Assembly: GCA_947452755.1 (NCBI GenBank)
Contig: CANGDT010000013.1
Location: forward strand, 1-43,544
Direction: 5' to 3'
Source of the DNA: Actinomycetota bacterium
Lineage (GTDB): Bacteria > Actinomycetota > Actinomycetes > S36-B12 > UBA5976
DNA length: 43,544 nt
The translations under genes were made by a program, and so were the position numbers. The stretch's first letter is position 1. Every line of letters begins with the position of its first letter. The notes under the pieces are model-generated. The model searched no databases. It was not told where the DNA came from and saw only the letters and a program-made list of their open reading frames with translations. Below, piece after piece: positions 33,233 through 40,252 of this stretch.

Positions 33233-33523
33233 CTAGGCCATCGTCAAAAATAGTTTTTGAAGTTGCTCAGCAACTTCATCAGCATTGCGTTTGCCATCAA
33301 TGATGCATTCGCGCAAGCCAGCGGTGATCAAGCTGAAGGCCGCTTTGTCGATGGCTTTGGAAACAGCGGCTAATTGATGAACAATTTCCTCACACGAGCG
33401 CTCGTCTTCAATCATGCGGAGGATCCCGCCAATTTGGCCTTCGGCACGACGCAGACGTTTCGTAATGTCGGCCAAAGCCGCTTCGTCCGAAACTACATGA
33501 ACAATTTTTTTTGCGGTTGCCAT
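33233..33523 (-). CDS. CsoR/CstR-family repressor, probably persulfide-sensing
   Basis: A 96-residue DUF156 helical regulator. The family has Cys36, His61 and Cys65 in copper-sensing CsoR. Here the first and third are C44 and C73, 29 residues apart, but the His position is Gly69 (SLITAGLRECI). That loss fits CstR-type persulfide sensors, which form a disulfide or polysulfide link between the two Cys. Its neighbours are sulfur-handling genes. ATG 33523 is chosen over the open frame to 33565, which would overlap the rhodanese gene. Two 16-bp palindromes at 33845 and 35401 are its likely operators. Confidence 0.85.
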   Translation of the reverse strand: MATAKKIVHVVSDEAALADITKRLRRAEGQIGGILRMIEDERSCEEIVHQLAAVSKAIDKAAFSLITAGLRECIIDGKRNADEVAEQLQKLFLTMA

Positions 33524-33525
33524 TT

Positions 33526-33831
33526 CTATGCTCCTACTTCTACGGGGAATCCCGAATCTATCCATGTGCCGGTGCCACCTATGACATTGACAACGTCATA
33601 GCCCTGTTGTTCCAAGAATGCACATGCCTGGGCAGACCTGCCACCCGATTGGCAAATTAGGTAATGCGTGGTGCTGCGGTCCAATTCATTCATGCGAATA
33701 GGAACCATTGCCAATGGAACATGCACTGCGCCTGCAACGTGACCCATCGAAAATTCGTCACGTTCACGCACATCCACAACGGAAACTGAGCCTAAATCGC
33801 TCTTGAGCTCGTTAACTGTGACTTCTTTCAT
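33526..33831 (-). CDS. Single-domain rhodanese
   Basis: A 101-residue thiosulfate or persulfide sulfurtransferase. VVDVRERDEFSMGHVAGAVHVPL is the usual entry motif, and the catalytic Cys lies in YLICQSGGRSAQA near residue 62. It moves sulfane sulfur between small thiols or proteins in the cytosol. ATG 33831 is chosen because GGAGA lies seven bases before it; ATG 33837 is nearly on top of that site. It heads the rhodanese - repressor - CoADR-Rhd operon. The operator palindrome lies just upstream. Confidence 0.9.
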   Translation of the reverse strand: MKEVTVNELKSDLGSVSVVDVRERDEFSMGHVAGAVHVPLAMVPIRMNELDRSTTHYLICQSGGRSAQACAFLEQQGYDVVNVIGGTGTWIDSGFPVEVGA

Positions 33832-33841
33832 ACCCATTCTC

Positions 33842-33863
33842 CTGATACCCCTAAGGGTATCAG
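33842..33863. promoter_or_regulatory. CsoR/CstR-type operator, copy 1
   Basis: CTGATACCC-CTAA-GGGTATCAG is an inverted repeat with 9-bp arms. Its core ATACCCCTAAGGGTAT (33845-33860) differs at one base of 16 from the palindrome at 35401. C-run/G-run palindromes of this shape are bound by CsoR-family repressors. It lies in the divergent promoter of the rhodanese operon and the sulfide:quinone oxidoreductase-like gene. Confidence 0.85.
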
Positions 33864-33901
33864 CGTAACATAACAAATGAAAGCACATCGGGAGGCATTC
33901 A

Positions 33902-35104
33902 ATGAGAAAGAAAGTCCTAGTGCTAGGCGCAAATTTTGGCGGACTTACCGCTGCCCTAGCCGTTAAGCACGAACTTCACGGAGATGTAGATGTCACTGTC
34001 GTCAGCGACAGAGATTACTTCCTCTTTAACCCCTCGCTCATCTGGCTACCATTCGGAAAACGTGACCGTGAGGACATTACATTCCAGGTTGCACCTACCT
34101 TTGAAACTGGTGACGTTGACTTTATTCAGTCCGCAGCAACAGCCATGGATCCAGACGCAAAGTCAGTCACCTTGGCCAATGGTCAGGTACTGACATACGA
34201 CTACATGATTATTGCTACGGGTACCCGCAATCGCGACGAGGCAATCCAAGGATTCAGCGAAAATTCAAATACCATCACAACGCTGGAATCGGCCATCAAA
34301 ACCGGCGAAGCCTGGAAGAAGTTTCTTGAAAAGCCCGGCGACATTGTGATCGGCGCAAGTCAAGGCGCAAGTTGCTTTGGCGCCGCATACGAGTTCCTGT
34401 TCAATACGTCCTACCAACTCAAGAAGGCTGGCATCAAGAAGGAAGTGAAGTTGACATACCTGACTTCAGAACCATTCCTTGGCCACTTTGGTATTGGCGG
34501 TCTGCCACACGGCGACCAACTACTTGGCATGTTCCTAAAAAAGGAAAAGATTGATGCACAGATCAACGCATCAATTGCGCACATTGATAAGGGTGAAATT
34601 GTGACATCCGAAGGCAAATCATTGCCATTCGCCTTTTCTATGATTGTGCCGCCATTCTCTGGTCAAGATTTCTTGACTTCAGTTGATGGTTTGGCAAACC
34701 CTGCTGGTTTCGTCAAAGTCAAGCCCACGTATCAAACCGAAAAGTGGGACAACGTCTACGCAGTTGGTCTAGCTGCCGCGGTCGATGCCCCATGGCAGAC
34801 CCCAACACCTGTTGGTGTTCCAAAGACAGGCTTCCCGACCGAACAGATGGCTCATGTGGCAGCACGTAACGTCGCATCACAAATTCGCGGGGAATTGCCT
34901 ATGGAGGAGAAAGACTTCGCAGACATTCCTGCAGTGTGCGTAATGGATGCTGGCAACAACGGTGTACTTATCCTCGCGGACAAGATGTTGCCACCCCGCA
35001 AACACGGACTCATGATTCCAGGACCACAGAACCACCTATTCAAGCTTGGCTTTGAAAAGTACTTCCTCTGGAAGATGCGCAAGGGGAAGATTACTCTTCC
35101 TTAG
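33902..35104 (+). CDS. Sulfide:quinone oxidoreductase-like FAD enzyme
   Basis: A 400-residue FAD-dependent oxidoreductase of the SQR/NDH-2 group. The FAD site is VLVLGANFGGLTAALA at residues 5-20, and NPSLIWLPFGKR is the SQR-like loop. Cys occurs in QGASCFGAAYEFLF near residue 157 and in AVCVMDAGNNG near residue 350, the two positions that hold the SQR redox disulfide. The tail PQNHLFKLGFEKYFLWKMR would lie on the membrane. It probably oxidises sulfide to persulfide and passes electrons to quinone. GGGAGG is seven bases before the ATG. It lies opposite the repressor operon and shares its operator. A strong terminator follows. Confidence 0.85.
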   Translation: MRKKVLVLGANFGGLTAALAVKHELHGDVDVTVVSDRDYFLFNPSLIWLPFGKRDREDITFQVAPTFETGDVDFIQSAATAMDPDAKSVTLANGQVLTYDYMIIATGTRNRDEAIQGFSENSNTITTLESAIKTGEAWKKFLEKPGDIVIGASQGASCFGAAYEFLFNTSYQLKKAGIKKEVKLTYLTSEPFLGHFGIGGLPHGDQLLGMFLKKEKIDAQINASIAHIDKGEIVTSEGKSLPFAFSMIVPPFSGQDFLTSVDGLANPAGFVKVKPTYQTEKWDNVYAVGLAAAVDAPWQTPTPVGVPKTGFPTEQMAHVAARNVASQIRGELPMEEKDFADIPAVCVMDAGNNGVLILADKMLPPRKHGLMIPGPQNHLFKLGFEKYFLWKMRKGKITLP

Positions 35105-35122
35105 GCGGAGAATTCACAGTCA

Positions 35123-35167
35123 ATAAGTAAGGCCCGGATGCACTGTTCACATCCGGGCCTTACTTAT
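35123..35167. terminator. Long bidirectional terminator
   Basis: ATAAGTAAGGCCCGGATG and its exact complement form an 18-bp perfect stem with a nine-base loop, then five T at 35172-35176. It separates the oxidoreductase from the convergent Cys-rich mini-protein. Confidence 0.88.
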
Positions 35168-35176
35168 GAAATTTTT

Positions 35177-35362
35177 CTAGCGACCAAATAACTTGCTCAT
35201 CAATCCTGGCTTGCTGTCGCCAGAAGTCTTTGCTGACGCTTTAACAGCTGAGCACGTACAACGCTGATCCTTGGGCACGCCTTTAAAAACTTGGTCGAGG
35301 TGCTGACCGCAACCACTGTAGGTGACTTTATTGCACTTGCGGCAGGTTACTTTGCGGCACAT
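35177..35362 (-). CDS. Cys-rich 61-residue mini-protein, copy 1
   Basis: Starts MCRKVTCRKCNKVTYSGCGQ, then HLDQVFKGVP and QRCTCS. Six or seven Cys and one His suggest a zinc or other metal site. The tail ends in GLMSKLFGR, a short amphipathic end. Proteins of this pattern are common in actinobacteria but have no assigned function. AAAGGAG lies seven bases before ATG 35362, which is preferred to the longer open frame to 35389. It is transcribed away from the operator at 35401, so it should belong to the CstR-like regulon. A relative is at 36247-36372. Confidence 0.8.
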   Translation of the reverse strand: MCRKVTCRKCNKVTYSGCGQHLDQVFKGVPKDQRCTCSAVKASAKTSGDSKPGLMSKLFGR

Positions 35363-35400
35363 GTGTGGCTCCTTTGTCGATGGTTCCACGAGTGTAACAC

Positions 35401-35416
35401 ATACCCCTAGGGGTAT
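35401..35416. promoter_or_regulatory. CsoR/CstR-type operator, copy 2
   Basis: ATACCCCTAGGGGTAT is a perfect 16-bp palindrome, 15 of 16 bases identical to the core at 33845-33860. It lies between the divergent starts of the Cys-rich mini-protein and the methyltransferase, so both are probably controlled by the repressor at 33233-33523. Confidence 0.88.
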
Positions 35417-35461
35417 ACAAAGAAGAATGCGCTAGACTCAGAACAACTTAGAGGAGCCAGG

Positions 35462-36250
35462 ATGACTGCGAGCAACAAGTGGGCCCACGACCTAAAACAA
35501 TGGGCAATCCCCAGCGAGATCATTGAACAGGCTCCTGAGTCCCCATGGATTCATCCTCCTGCGCTGTTCGGTGTCCCTGACGTCATCGCTGACACACCCA
35601 GCCACCAACGCGCACGCGAGGCTACGCCTGTTGGCGGAAGTGTTCTTGACATTGGCTGTGGCGGCGGCATCGCTGCCTTTGCTGCAGCAAGCGCCGGCGG
35701 GACAGTAATCGGTGTCGATCACCAGCAAGAAATGCTCGACATGTTCGCAGCGACTGCCGAGTCACGTGAGTTGAGCCATCAAGAAGTCTTAGGCGACTGG
35801 CCAGATGTTTCCCCTGTCACACCACAGGCAGATGTCGTGACGTGTCACCATGTTGTTTACAACGTACAAAACATCGTCCCGTTCTTAGCTGCACTCGATG
35901 CTCATGCAACAAAGCGCGTGGTCATTGAGCTTCCGCAGAGACATCCACTCAGTGTTGCAACACCGCTCTGGAAGCATTTCTGGGACCTCGATCGCCCCAC
36001 CGCCCCCGGCCCTGAAGACTTGATGAACGTACTGACTGAGATGCGAATCCACGCCACGCTTGAACTATGGACAGGTGAAGCTTTCCGTCAACTCGAACTC
36101 GACAAAGAAGTTCCCATTAATCGCGTTCGCCTGTGCTTGCCGGAATCACGTGATTCCGAAATTCGCGAAGTGATGGAAAAAATCGGTCCACCACCAGCAC
36201 GCCCTCTTGCAACTATTTGGTGGGATGTTAAGTCGTCAGCGACGAACTAG
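35462..36250 (+). CDS. SAM-dependent methyltransferase
   Basis: A 262-residue class I methyltransferase. Motif I is VLDIGCGGGIAAFAAASAGG near residues 61-80, the acidic loop after strand 2 is VIGVDHQQEM, and a motif IV-like VVTCHHVVYNV occurs near residue 125. The C-terminal third has no known motif. The substrate is unknown. Within a sulfur island, a thiol or sulfide methyltransferase is an attractive but unproven idea. GAGGAG lies before the ATG, and the palindrome at 35401 lies 46 bases upstream. Its stop overlaps that of the small Cys-rich gene on the other strand. Confidence 0.82.
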   Translation: MTASNKWAHDLKQWAIPSEIIEQAPESPWIHPPALFGVPDVIADTPSHQRAREATPVGGSVLDIGCGGGIAAFAAASAGGTVIGVDHQQEMLDMFAATAESRELSHQEVLGDWPDVSPVTPQADVVTCHHVVYNVQNIVPFLAALDAHATKRVVIELPQRHPLSVATPLWKHFWDLDRPTAPGPEDLMNVLTEMRIHATLELWTGEAFRQLELDKEVPINRVRLCLPESRDSEIREVMEKIGPPPARPLATIWWDVKSSATN

Positions 36251-36372
36251 CTACCGTTCTCGCATTTGCAGATTTCTGCGTCAGGAACGCCCGCAAATAC
36301 TTGGTCAAGGTGCTCTCCGCAACCTTCATAAGTGATGAGTCCGCATTGAACGCAGATTGCTCGCTGGCACAT
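36247..36372 (-). CDS. Cys-rich 41-residue mini-protein, copy 2
   Basis: Starts MCQRAICVQCGLITYEGCGE, then HLDQVFAGVPDAEICKC. It shares the MCxxxxCxxCxxxTYxGCGxHLDQVFxGVP frame with copy 1 at 35177-35362 but lacks the C-terminal tail. GAGG lies before the ATG at 36372. The stop overlaps the methyltransferase stop by three bases on the other strand. There is no palindromic operator directly upstream; it may be read from the PDZ-protease side. Confidence 0.78.
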   Translation of the reverse strand: MCQRAICVQCGLITYEGCGEHLDQVFAGVPDAEICKCENGS

Positions 36373-36426
36373 CGTTGACCTCTTCCCGTGGTGTGTGTAA
36401 TAAGCCGTCTGGAATAAGCGTAGTAA

Positions 36427-37491
36427 CTAATTTGTCGAACATGCAGGAACGTGCTTACCTGCGGTGAAATCTTCGATGCGGTGCACTGCGTCCGACAGGG
36501 TGGCCATCGGCGTCACAGTCAAACCGGCGGGCACATGACCAATCACTTCGTCACAGTTATCAATCGGCGCCAAGAACAATGTCGCACCAGCATTCTTGGC
36601 GGCAATCATTTTCTGTTGAATACCGCCGATTGCACCAACAACACCATCAGGATCGATTGTTCCCGTTCCGGCGATATTTTTTCCGCCATTCAGCATGCCT
36701 GGTGTCAGCTTGTCGATGATGCCAACAGCAAACATGGTGCCAGCGCTTGGTCCACCCACGCCGTCAACTCCAAACTCAATTGGAAAATCTCCGCGGTAAC
36801 TCACATCAACGCCGATGCCCACGTAACCAACGGTGGACTCGTCCTTGGTAGTCGTGGGGTCATCGGGATGCGGCGCACTCACCACGCTGACATCTGATTT
36901 GTGCCCAGCGCGCTCGATTGTGAAAATTAACGTTGACCCAATGGGCTTGCTGTGAACGGCATTCACTACGTGGTCTGGATCGCTTGCAGGGTTACCATCC
37001 ACTGCGATGATCGTGTCACCCGCATGCAACTTTCCTTGCGCAGGTACTCCCTCGCCGACACTGCTGATGTAAACGGAATCATGAACGGGAAGTTTCAAAT
37101 ACGACAGCGCAGCCGCAGTGGCATAACTTTGCGATGAACTAAACGCTTCAGCATTTTGCTGGGCAGCTTCATGACTCGAAATGCCTTCGTCGTACACGGC
37201 TTCGCGTGGCAGAACTTTCTCAGTACCATCTAGCAAGCCTTTTATCGCTTGAAAAATATCTAGTCCCTGCTGCGGTCCACCAAACTCGCTCACAGTAAGC
37301 ATGTCGAGTTGCCCACCCGTTGGATAGGTCGTCGCACCAGAAATTCGAATGAGGTCCTTGCCGTCAACACTGCCAATGGTGTTGAACACAGGACCAGGAG
37401 TCAGCAACACATACGGAACAGGAATGAGAAGTCCCAGCCCAATCACGGCCATTGTGACAATCGTTAAGCCAGGGTTGAAACGCTTCAGCAT
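36427..37491 (-). CDS. PDZ-domain Lon-like (S16) membrane protease
   Basis: A 354-residue protein matching Rv3194c. One N-terminal membrane anchor spans about residues 8-28. A PDZ domain has VPAQGKLHAGDTIIAVDGNP near residues 140-160. The C-terminal S16 domain has the catalytic Ser in GVGGPSAGTMFAVGI near residue 250 and the catalytic Lys in IQQKMIAAKNAGA near 295. It would cleave proteins at the outer face of the membrane. ATG 37491 (MLKRFNPG) is chosen because GGAAGG precedes it and the hydrophobic anchor begins directly after; the open frame to 37599 adds an unlikely Arg-rich leader. Confidence 0.9.
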   Translation of the reverse strand: MLKRFNPGLTIVTMAVIGLGLLIPVPYVLLTPGPVFNTIGSVDGKDLIRISGATTYPTGGQLDMLTVSEFGGPQQGLDIFQAIKGLLDGTEKVLPREAVYDEGISSHEAAQQNAEAFSSSQSYATAAALSYLKLPVHDSVYISSVGEGVPAQGKLHAGDTIIAVDGNPASDPDHVVNAVHSKPIGSTLIFTIERAGHKSDVSVVSAPHPDDPTTTKDESTVGYVGIGVDVSYRGDFPIEFGVDGVGGPSAGTMFAVGIIDKLTPGMLNGGKNIAGTGTIDPDGVVGAIGGIQQKMIAAKNAGATLFLAPIDNCDEVIGHVPAGLTVTPMATLSDAVHRIEDFTAGKHVPACSTN

Positions 37492-37623
37492 GAAACACCT
37501 TCCAGCCCAGTGAGATTGTCGTTGATGGTGCCTCCAGCGTACGCCAGAGCCTGCCAAAACTTTGTTCCGCTCCAAGCGAAACGGCTGATGATTAACCATT
37601 CCTGAACATGGGCATACCGTAAT

Positions 37624-37680
37624 AATGAAGTGTGTTCAGGCACACTTGAAAATAACAACGTGTGTACAGGCACACTGAGA
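37624..37680. promoter_or_regulatory. Two tandem dyads upstream of the DUF2342 gene
   Basis: AAGTGTG-TTCAGG-CACACTT (37629-37647) and GTGTG-TACAGG-CACAC (37661-37676 region) are two related inverted repeats with a 30-bp period. Sixteen bases, TGTGTnCAGGCACACT, are shared except for one position. They lie in the 212-base gap between the divergent PDZ protease and DUF2342 genes and look like operators. Confidence 0.6.
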
Positions 37681-37703
37681 ACACCCACACAGAGTAGGCA
37701 CAG

Positions 37704-39053
37704 ATGTCCATTCCTTTCGGATTCTCACCATCCGGTGATGACAACAATGAGCTTGCCGCCATGCTCGAAAATATGGGCCGCATGTTGCGCACGGGCGGCA
37801 CACAGTCTGATTCATCTGTTGATTGGGTTGCAGCCCGCGAAAGTGCACGCACAGCACTCAACACATCTGGCGATCCACAGTCGAGTGCCGAAGATAACTC
37901 TGCACTCCAACGCGCTCATGACTTAGCCGACTTATGGCTGAACGATGCCACATCGTTTCCTGCTTCGGGCTTGCCGCCAGTCTTGATGACTCGTAATGAA
38001 TGGATTGATTCAACATTTGAGCAATGGAAAACCATTGTTGAGCCCGTTGCAGATGGCGTGTCCAAAGCGATGACTGGCATGATGCCAAACGCTGGCGATG
38101 CAGGGTCAATTGAAATTCCCGACGAAATTCTGTCGCAACTCCCTGACGAAGTTGCCACCCAAATGCGTGAGATGCTCGGATCTGCGGACTTTGCACAGAT
38201 GGTCCAGCCACTCATGGCAATGGCGAAGTCAATGGGCGCAACAATGTTTGGTTCACAGTTTGGTGAGGCACTTGGTCAAATGTCGGGCGAAGTTTTGTGT
38301 TCGTCTGACATTGGTTTTCCGTTGATGGCTTCCATGCAACCAGGATTCGTATCGAATAATGCAACAACTTTTGCTACGGGACTTTCTATGGAAGCCGACG
38401 ATGTGCGTTTGTACATTGCGTTACGCGAACTTGCCCACCAACGGCTTTTTGCACATGCTCCGTGGTTGCAATCGCAAGTTTTATCCGCGATCGCCGAATA
38501 TTCGAGAGGCGTGCAAGTCGACACGGCACGAATCGAAGAAGCGCTGTCTAACGTCGACTCAAATAACATCGAAGAACTTCAGGTCACTCTCGGCGCAGAT
38601 CTTTTCGAATCAGCGCGCACACCAGAACAAACCGCCGCACTGGAACGCCTTGAAGTACTTCTCGCTTTGATTGAAGGCTGGGTGACTTGCGTTGTCACGC
38701 AGGCCGCAGGTTCACGACTACCTACCGCAACTGCTCTTGAAGAAGTATTCCGCCGCCGTCGCGCAGCCGGTGGTCCAGCCGAAAAACTTTTTGCAAGTTT
38801 GATTGGTTTAGAAATTCGTCCACGTCGCATGCGTGAAGCTGCCGCGCTGTGGGAGCGGATTGCAAGTGAGCGAGGACCCGAAGCGCGTGATGCACTGTGG
38901 GCTCATCCAGATTTATTGCCAAGCGCCAGCGACATTGAAGACATGGATACTTTCTTTGCAACCGACGAAGTCGATGTGATGGCCGAACTTGCCAAAGCGA
39001 TGGAGTCAGGCACGCCTGCACCTACAGAGGATTCGCCCGAGTCTGATTCGTAA
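37704..39053 (+). CDS. Zinc-dependent metallopeptidase-like protein (DUF2342)
   Basis: A 449-residue protein matching Rv3195 and the actinobacterial DUF2342 family of putative hydrolases. The core zinc-site helix is ALRELAHQRLFAHAPWL near residue 240. Other family marks are a Gly/Met-rich segment MAMAKSMGATMFGSQFGEALGQ near 175, and a LIEGWVTCVV helix near 320 followed by RLPTATALEEVFRRRR. The canonical HExxH is not present; the family uses a variant. Protease activity is predicted from fold only. The acidic tail (TEDSPESDS) is low-complexity. It is followed by the YgjP-like gene on the other strand after six bases. Confidence 0.88.
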   Translation: MSIPFGFSPSGDDNNELAAMLENMGRMLRTGGTQSDSSVDWVAARESARTALNTSGDPQSSAEDNSALQRAHDLADLWLNDATSFPASGLPPVLMTRNEWIDSTFEQWKTIVEPVADGVSKAMTGMMPNAGDAGSIEIPDEILSQLPDEVATQMREMLGSADFAQMVQPLMAMAKSMGATMFGSQFGEALGQMSGEVLCSSDIGFPLMASMQPGFVSNNATTFATGLSMEADDVRLYIALRELAHQRLFAHAPWLQSQVLSAIAEYSRGVQVDTARIEEALSNVDSNNIEELQVTLGADLFESARTPEQTAALERLEVLLALIEGWVTCVVTQAAGSRLPTATALEEVFRRRRAAGGPAEKLFASLIGLEIRPRRMREAAALWERIASERGPEARDALWAHPDLLPSASDIEDMDTFFATDEVDVMAELAKAMESGTPAPTEDSPESDS

Positions 39054-39059
39054 GACGAC

Positions 39060-39809
39060 TTACTGCTCGCCGCCGTAGAACTGCTGAGCGTGTACGTAGC
39101 CAGCAAGGTAGGCATCGGCTTGCTCTAGTTGCGGGAATCGATTGAGCCAGGCGTAAAAGTCAGGACCATGTCCTGCAACGAGCAAGTGGGTTAGTTCATG
39201 AAGGATTACTGAATCGATTACGTACTGTGGCATTTTTTGTAGCCGATGTGACAGACGGATTGTCCCGTCACGCGGCGTGCATGAACCCCAGCGCGTGTTC
39301 TGATTGGTCACCCAACGAATAGTGACTGGCACGTAGTGAGTTTGAAAAACATCGCGCTCAAGGTACTTCAGGCTGAGTTCCCGAGCTCGAGCCGCGAGAT
39401 CACCGAGAGAAGCGGCTCGTTCATCGCGCTGAATAATGCGCTCTACTAATTCATCAACGTATTCGCTCACGAGTGACTTGCTCATGCGTGCCGGAGCGAC
39501 GACGACAATTTTGCCGTGTTCGCGAAATGCAGTTACTGATTTGCGTCGACGGCTACTTCGGCGCACTTCGACAACGGGTGCAGCATCACTTGTTGCAGCA
39601 TCACTTGTTGCAGCATCGATTTCTGCTGCAGAGATGACTTCATCGAATGCAACAATGGCAGCGATGTCTGGATCGTCGAGTGAAAAAATTGCATCGTTGA
39701 CGCCTGGTGATTTGAGTGCGAGTGATTCTTCGGCCGCATCGAACTCTTTAATGAGAGCTTCAGCAGAAAAGGTCGACTCGTCGTCGAAGAATGATCCCTG
39801 GGTGCTCAC
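39060..39809 (-). CDS. YgjP/M48-type metallopeptidase-like protein (DUF45)
   Basis: A 249-residue predicted zinc hydrolase. The C-terminal half has NTRWGSCTPRDGTIRLSHRL and HELTHLLVAGHGPDF, the HExxH zinc site with a third ligand His. The fold is that of SprT/YgjP. The first 85 residues are acidic, low in complexity and contain a short AATSD repeat, encoded by tandem copies of a 15-base unit (39580-39617), so the functional domain may begin near residue 80. GTG 39809 has a CAnnnT hexamer (CATCCT) six bases upstream. Genes for such proteins often lie here in actinobacteria. Confidence 0.88.
   Translation of the reverse strand: MSTQGSFFDDESTFSAEALIKEFDAAEESLALKSPGVNDAIFSLDDPDIAAIVAFDEVISAAEIDAATSDAATSDAAPVVEVRRSSRRRKSVTAFREHGKIVVVAPARMSKSLVSEYVDELVERIIQRDERAASLGDLAARARELSLKYLERDVFQTHYVPVTIRWVTNQNTRWGSCTPRDGTIRLSHRLQKMPQYVIDSVILHELTHLLVAGHGPDFYAWLNRFPQLEQADAYLAGYVHAQQFYGGEQ
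39580..39617. repeat. Tandem 15-base repeat inside the YgjP-like gene
   Basis: GCAGCATCACTTGTT occurs twice in a row (39580-39594, 39595-39609) and once more as GCAGCATC. It encodes an Ala/Thr/Ser/Asp repeat in the acidic leader. Copy number may vary between strains. Confidence 0.85.
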
Positions 39810-40252
39810 TCGTTAAGGATGCCACAAACAAAAAGTGAAGCTCTCGAGGCGCGTGCTCGCGCGTCCGCCTTCCCCTTGCGAACGTCGGCTCGTTATCTCG
39901 AGAGCTTCAACCTGAACGAACTTAGAGTGTTAATCAACAACTTTCAACGCGATTGTGAATTTGTTTTGAGTGCTTGTGGACAGGCTGGGGATTACGTGGG
40001 GAAAGGTGTGCATATATCTGGGGACGAGCAGTGTGTAACTTGTGGACATGAAGGTGAACTCGAAGTAAAAACCTATACACCGCAGGGCATTTTCAACTGT
40101 GGACATGTGGATGAAAAGTTTTTTCTTACCCACATTCTGTGCATAACGGTCACAAGTTCACAAGCGCCACATGCCCTATCTGCTCACCGCTAACACACAA
40201 AGATTGTGGACTGCCCACGAAACACACATGTCCGACAACTCACTCTTGAGCA
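39810..40252. other. Gene-free divergent region with DnaA-box-like cluster and long inverted repeat
   Basis: This 443-base gap holds no convincing gene. The DnaA-box-like 9-mers are TGTGGACAG (39975), TGTGGACAT (40041 and 40098), TGTGGATGA (40106), TTACCCACA (40126), TGTGCATAA (40138) and TGTGGACTG (40205). Most match TTGTCCACA or TTATNCACA, or their complements, at eight or nine of nine positions. GAAGCTCTCGAG (39837-39848) and CTCGAGAGCTTC (39897-39908) form a perfect 12-bp inverted repeat, with a GCGCG/CGCGC hairpin inside. Confidence 0.7.

Noticed and set aside
37629-37676. GlxR/CRP sites upstream of DUF2342
   Set aside because: The arms TGTG and CACA are six bases apart, two fewer than the eight required by the consensus.
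39819-40193. 124-residue open frame on the plus strand in the DnaA-box region
   Set aside because: Composition is irregular, there is no ribosome site or recognisable motif, and the frame runs through the repeated 9-mers and the inverted repeat. It looks like a chance frame.
39975-40213. Chromosomal replication origin oriC
   Set aside because: No dnaA, dnaN, rpmH or gyr genes are near, there is no long AT-rich tract, and the neighbourhood matches a non-origin block of mycobacteria. Kept only as a DnaA-box-like cluster.
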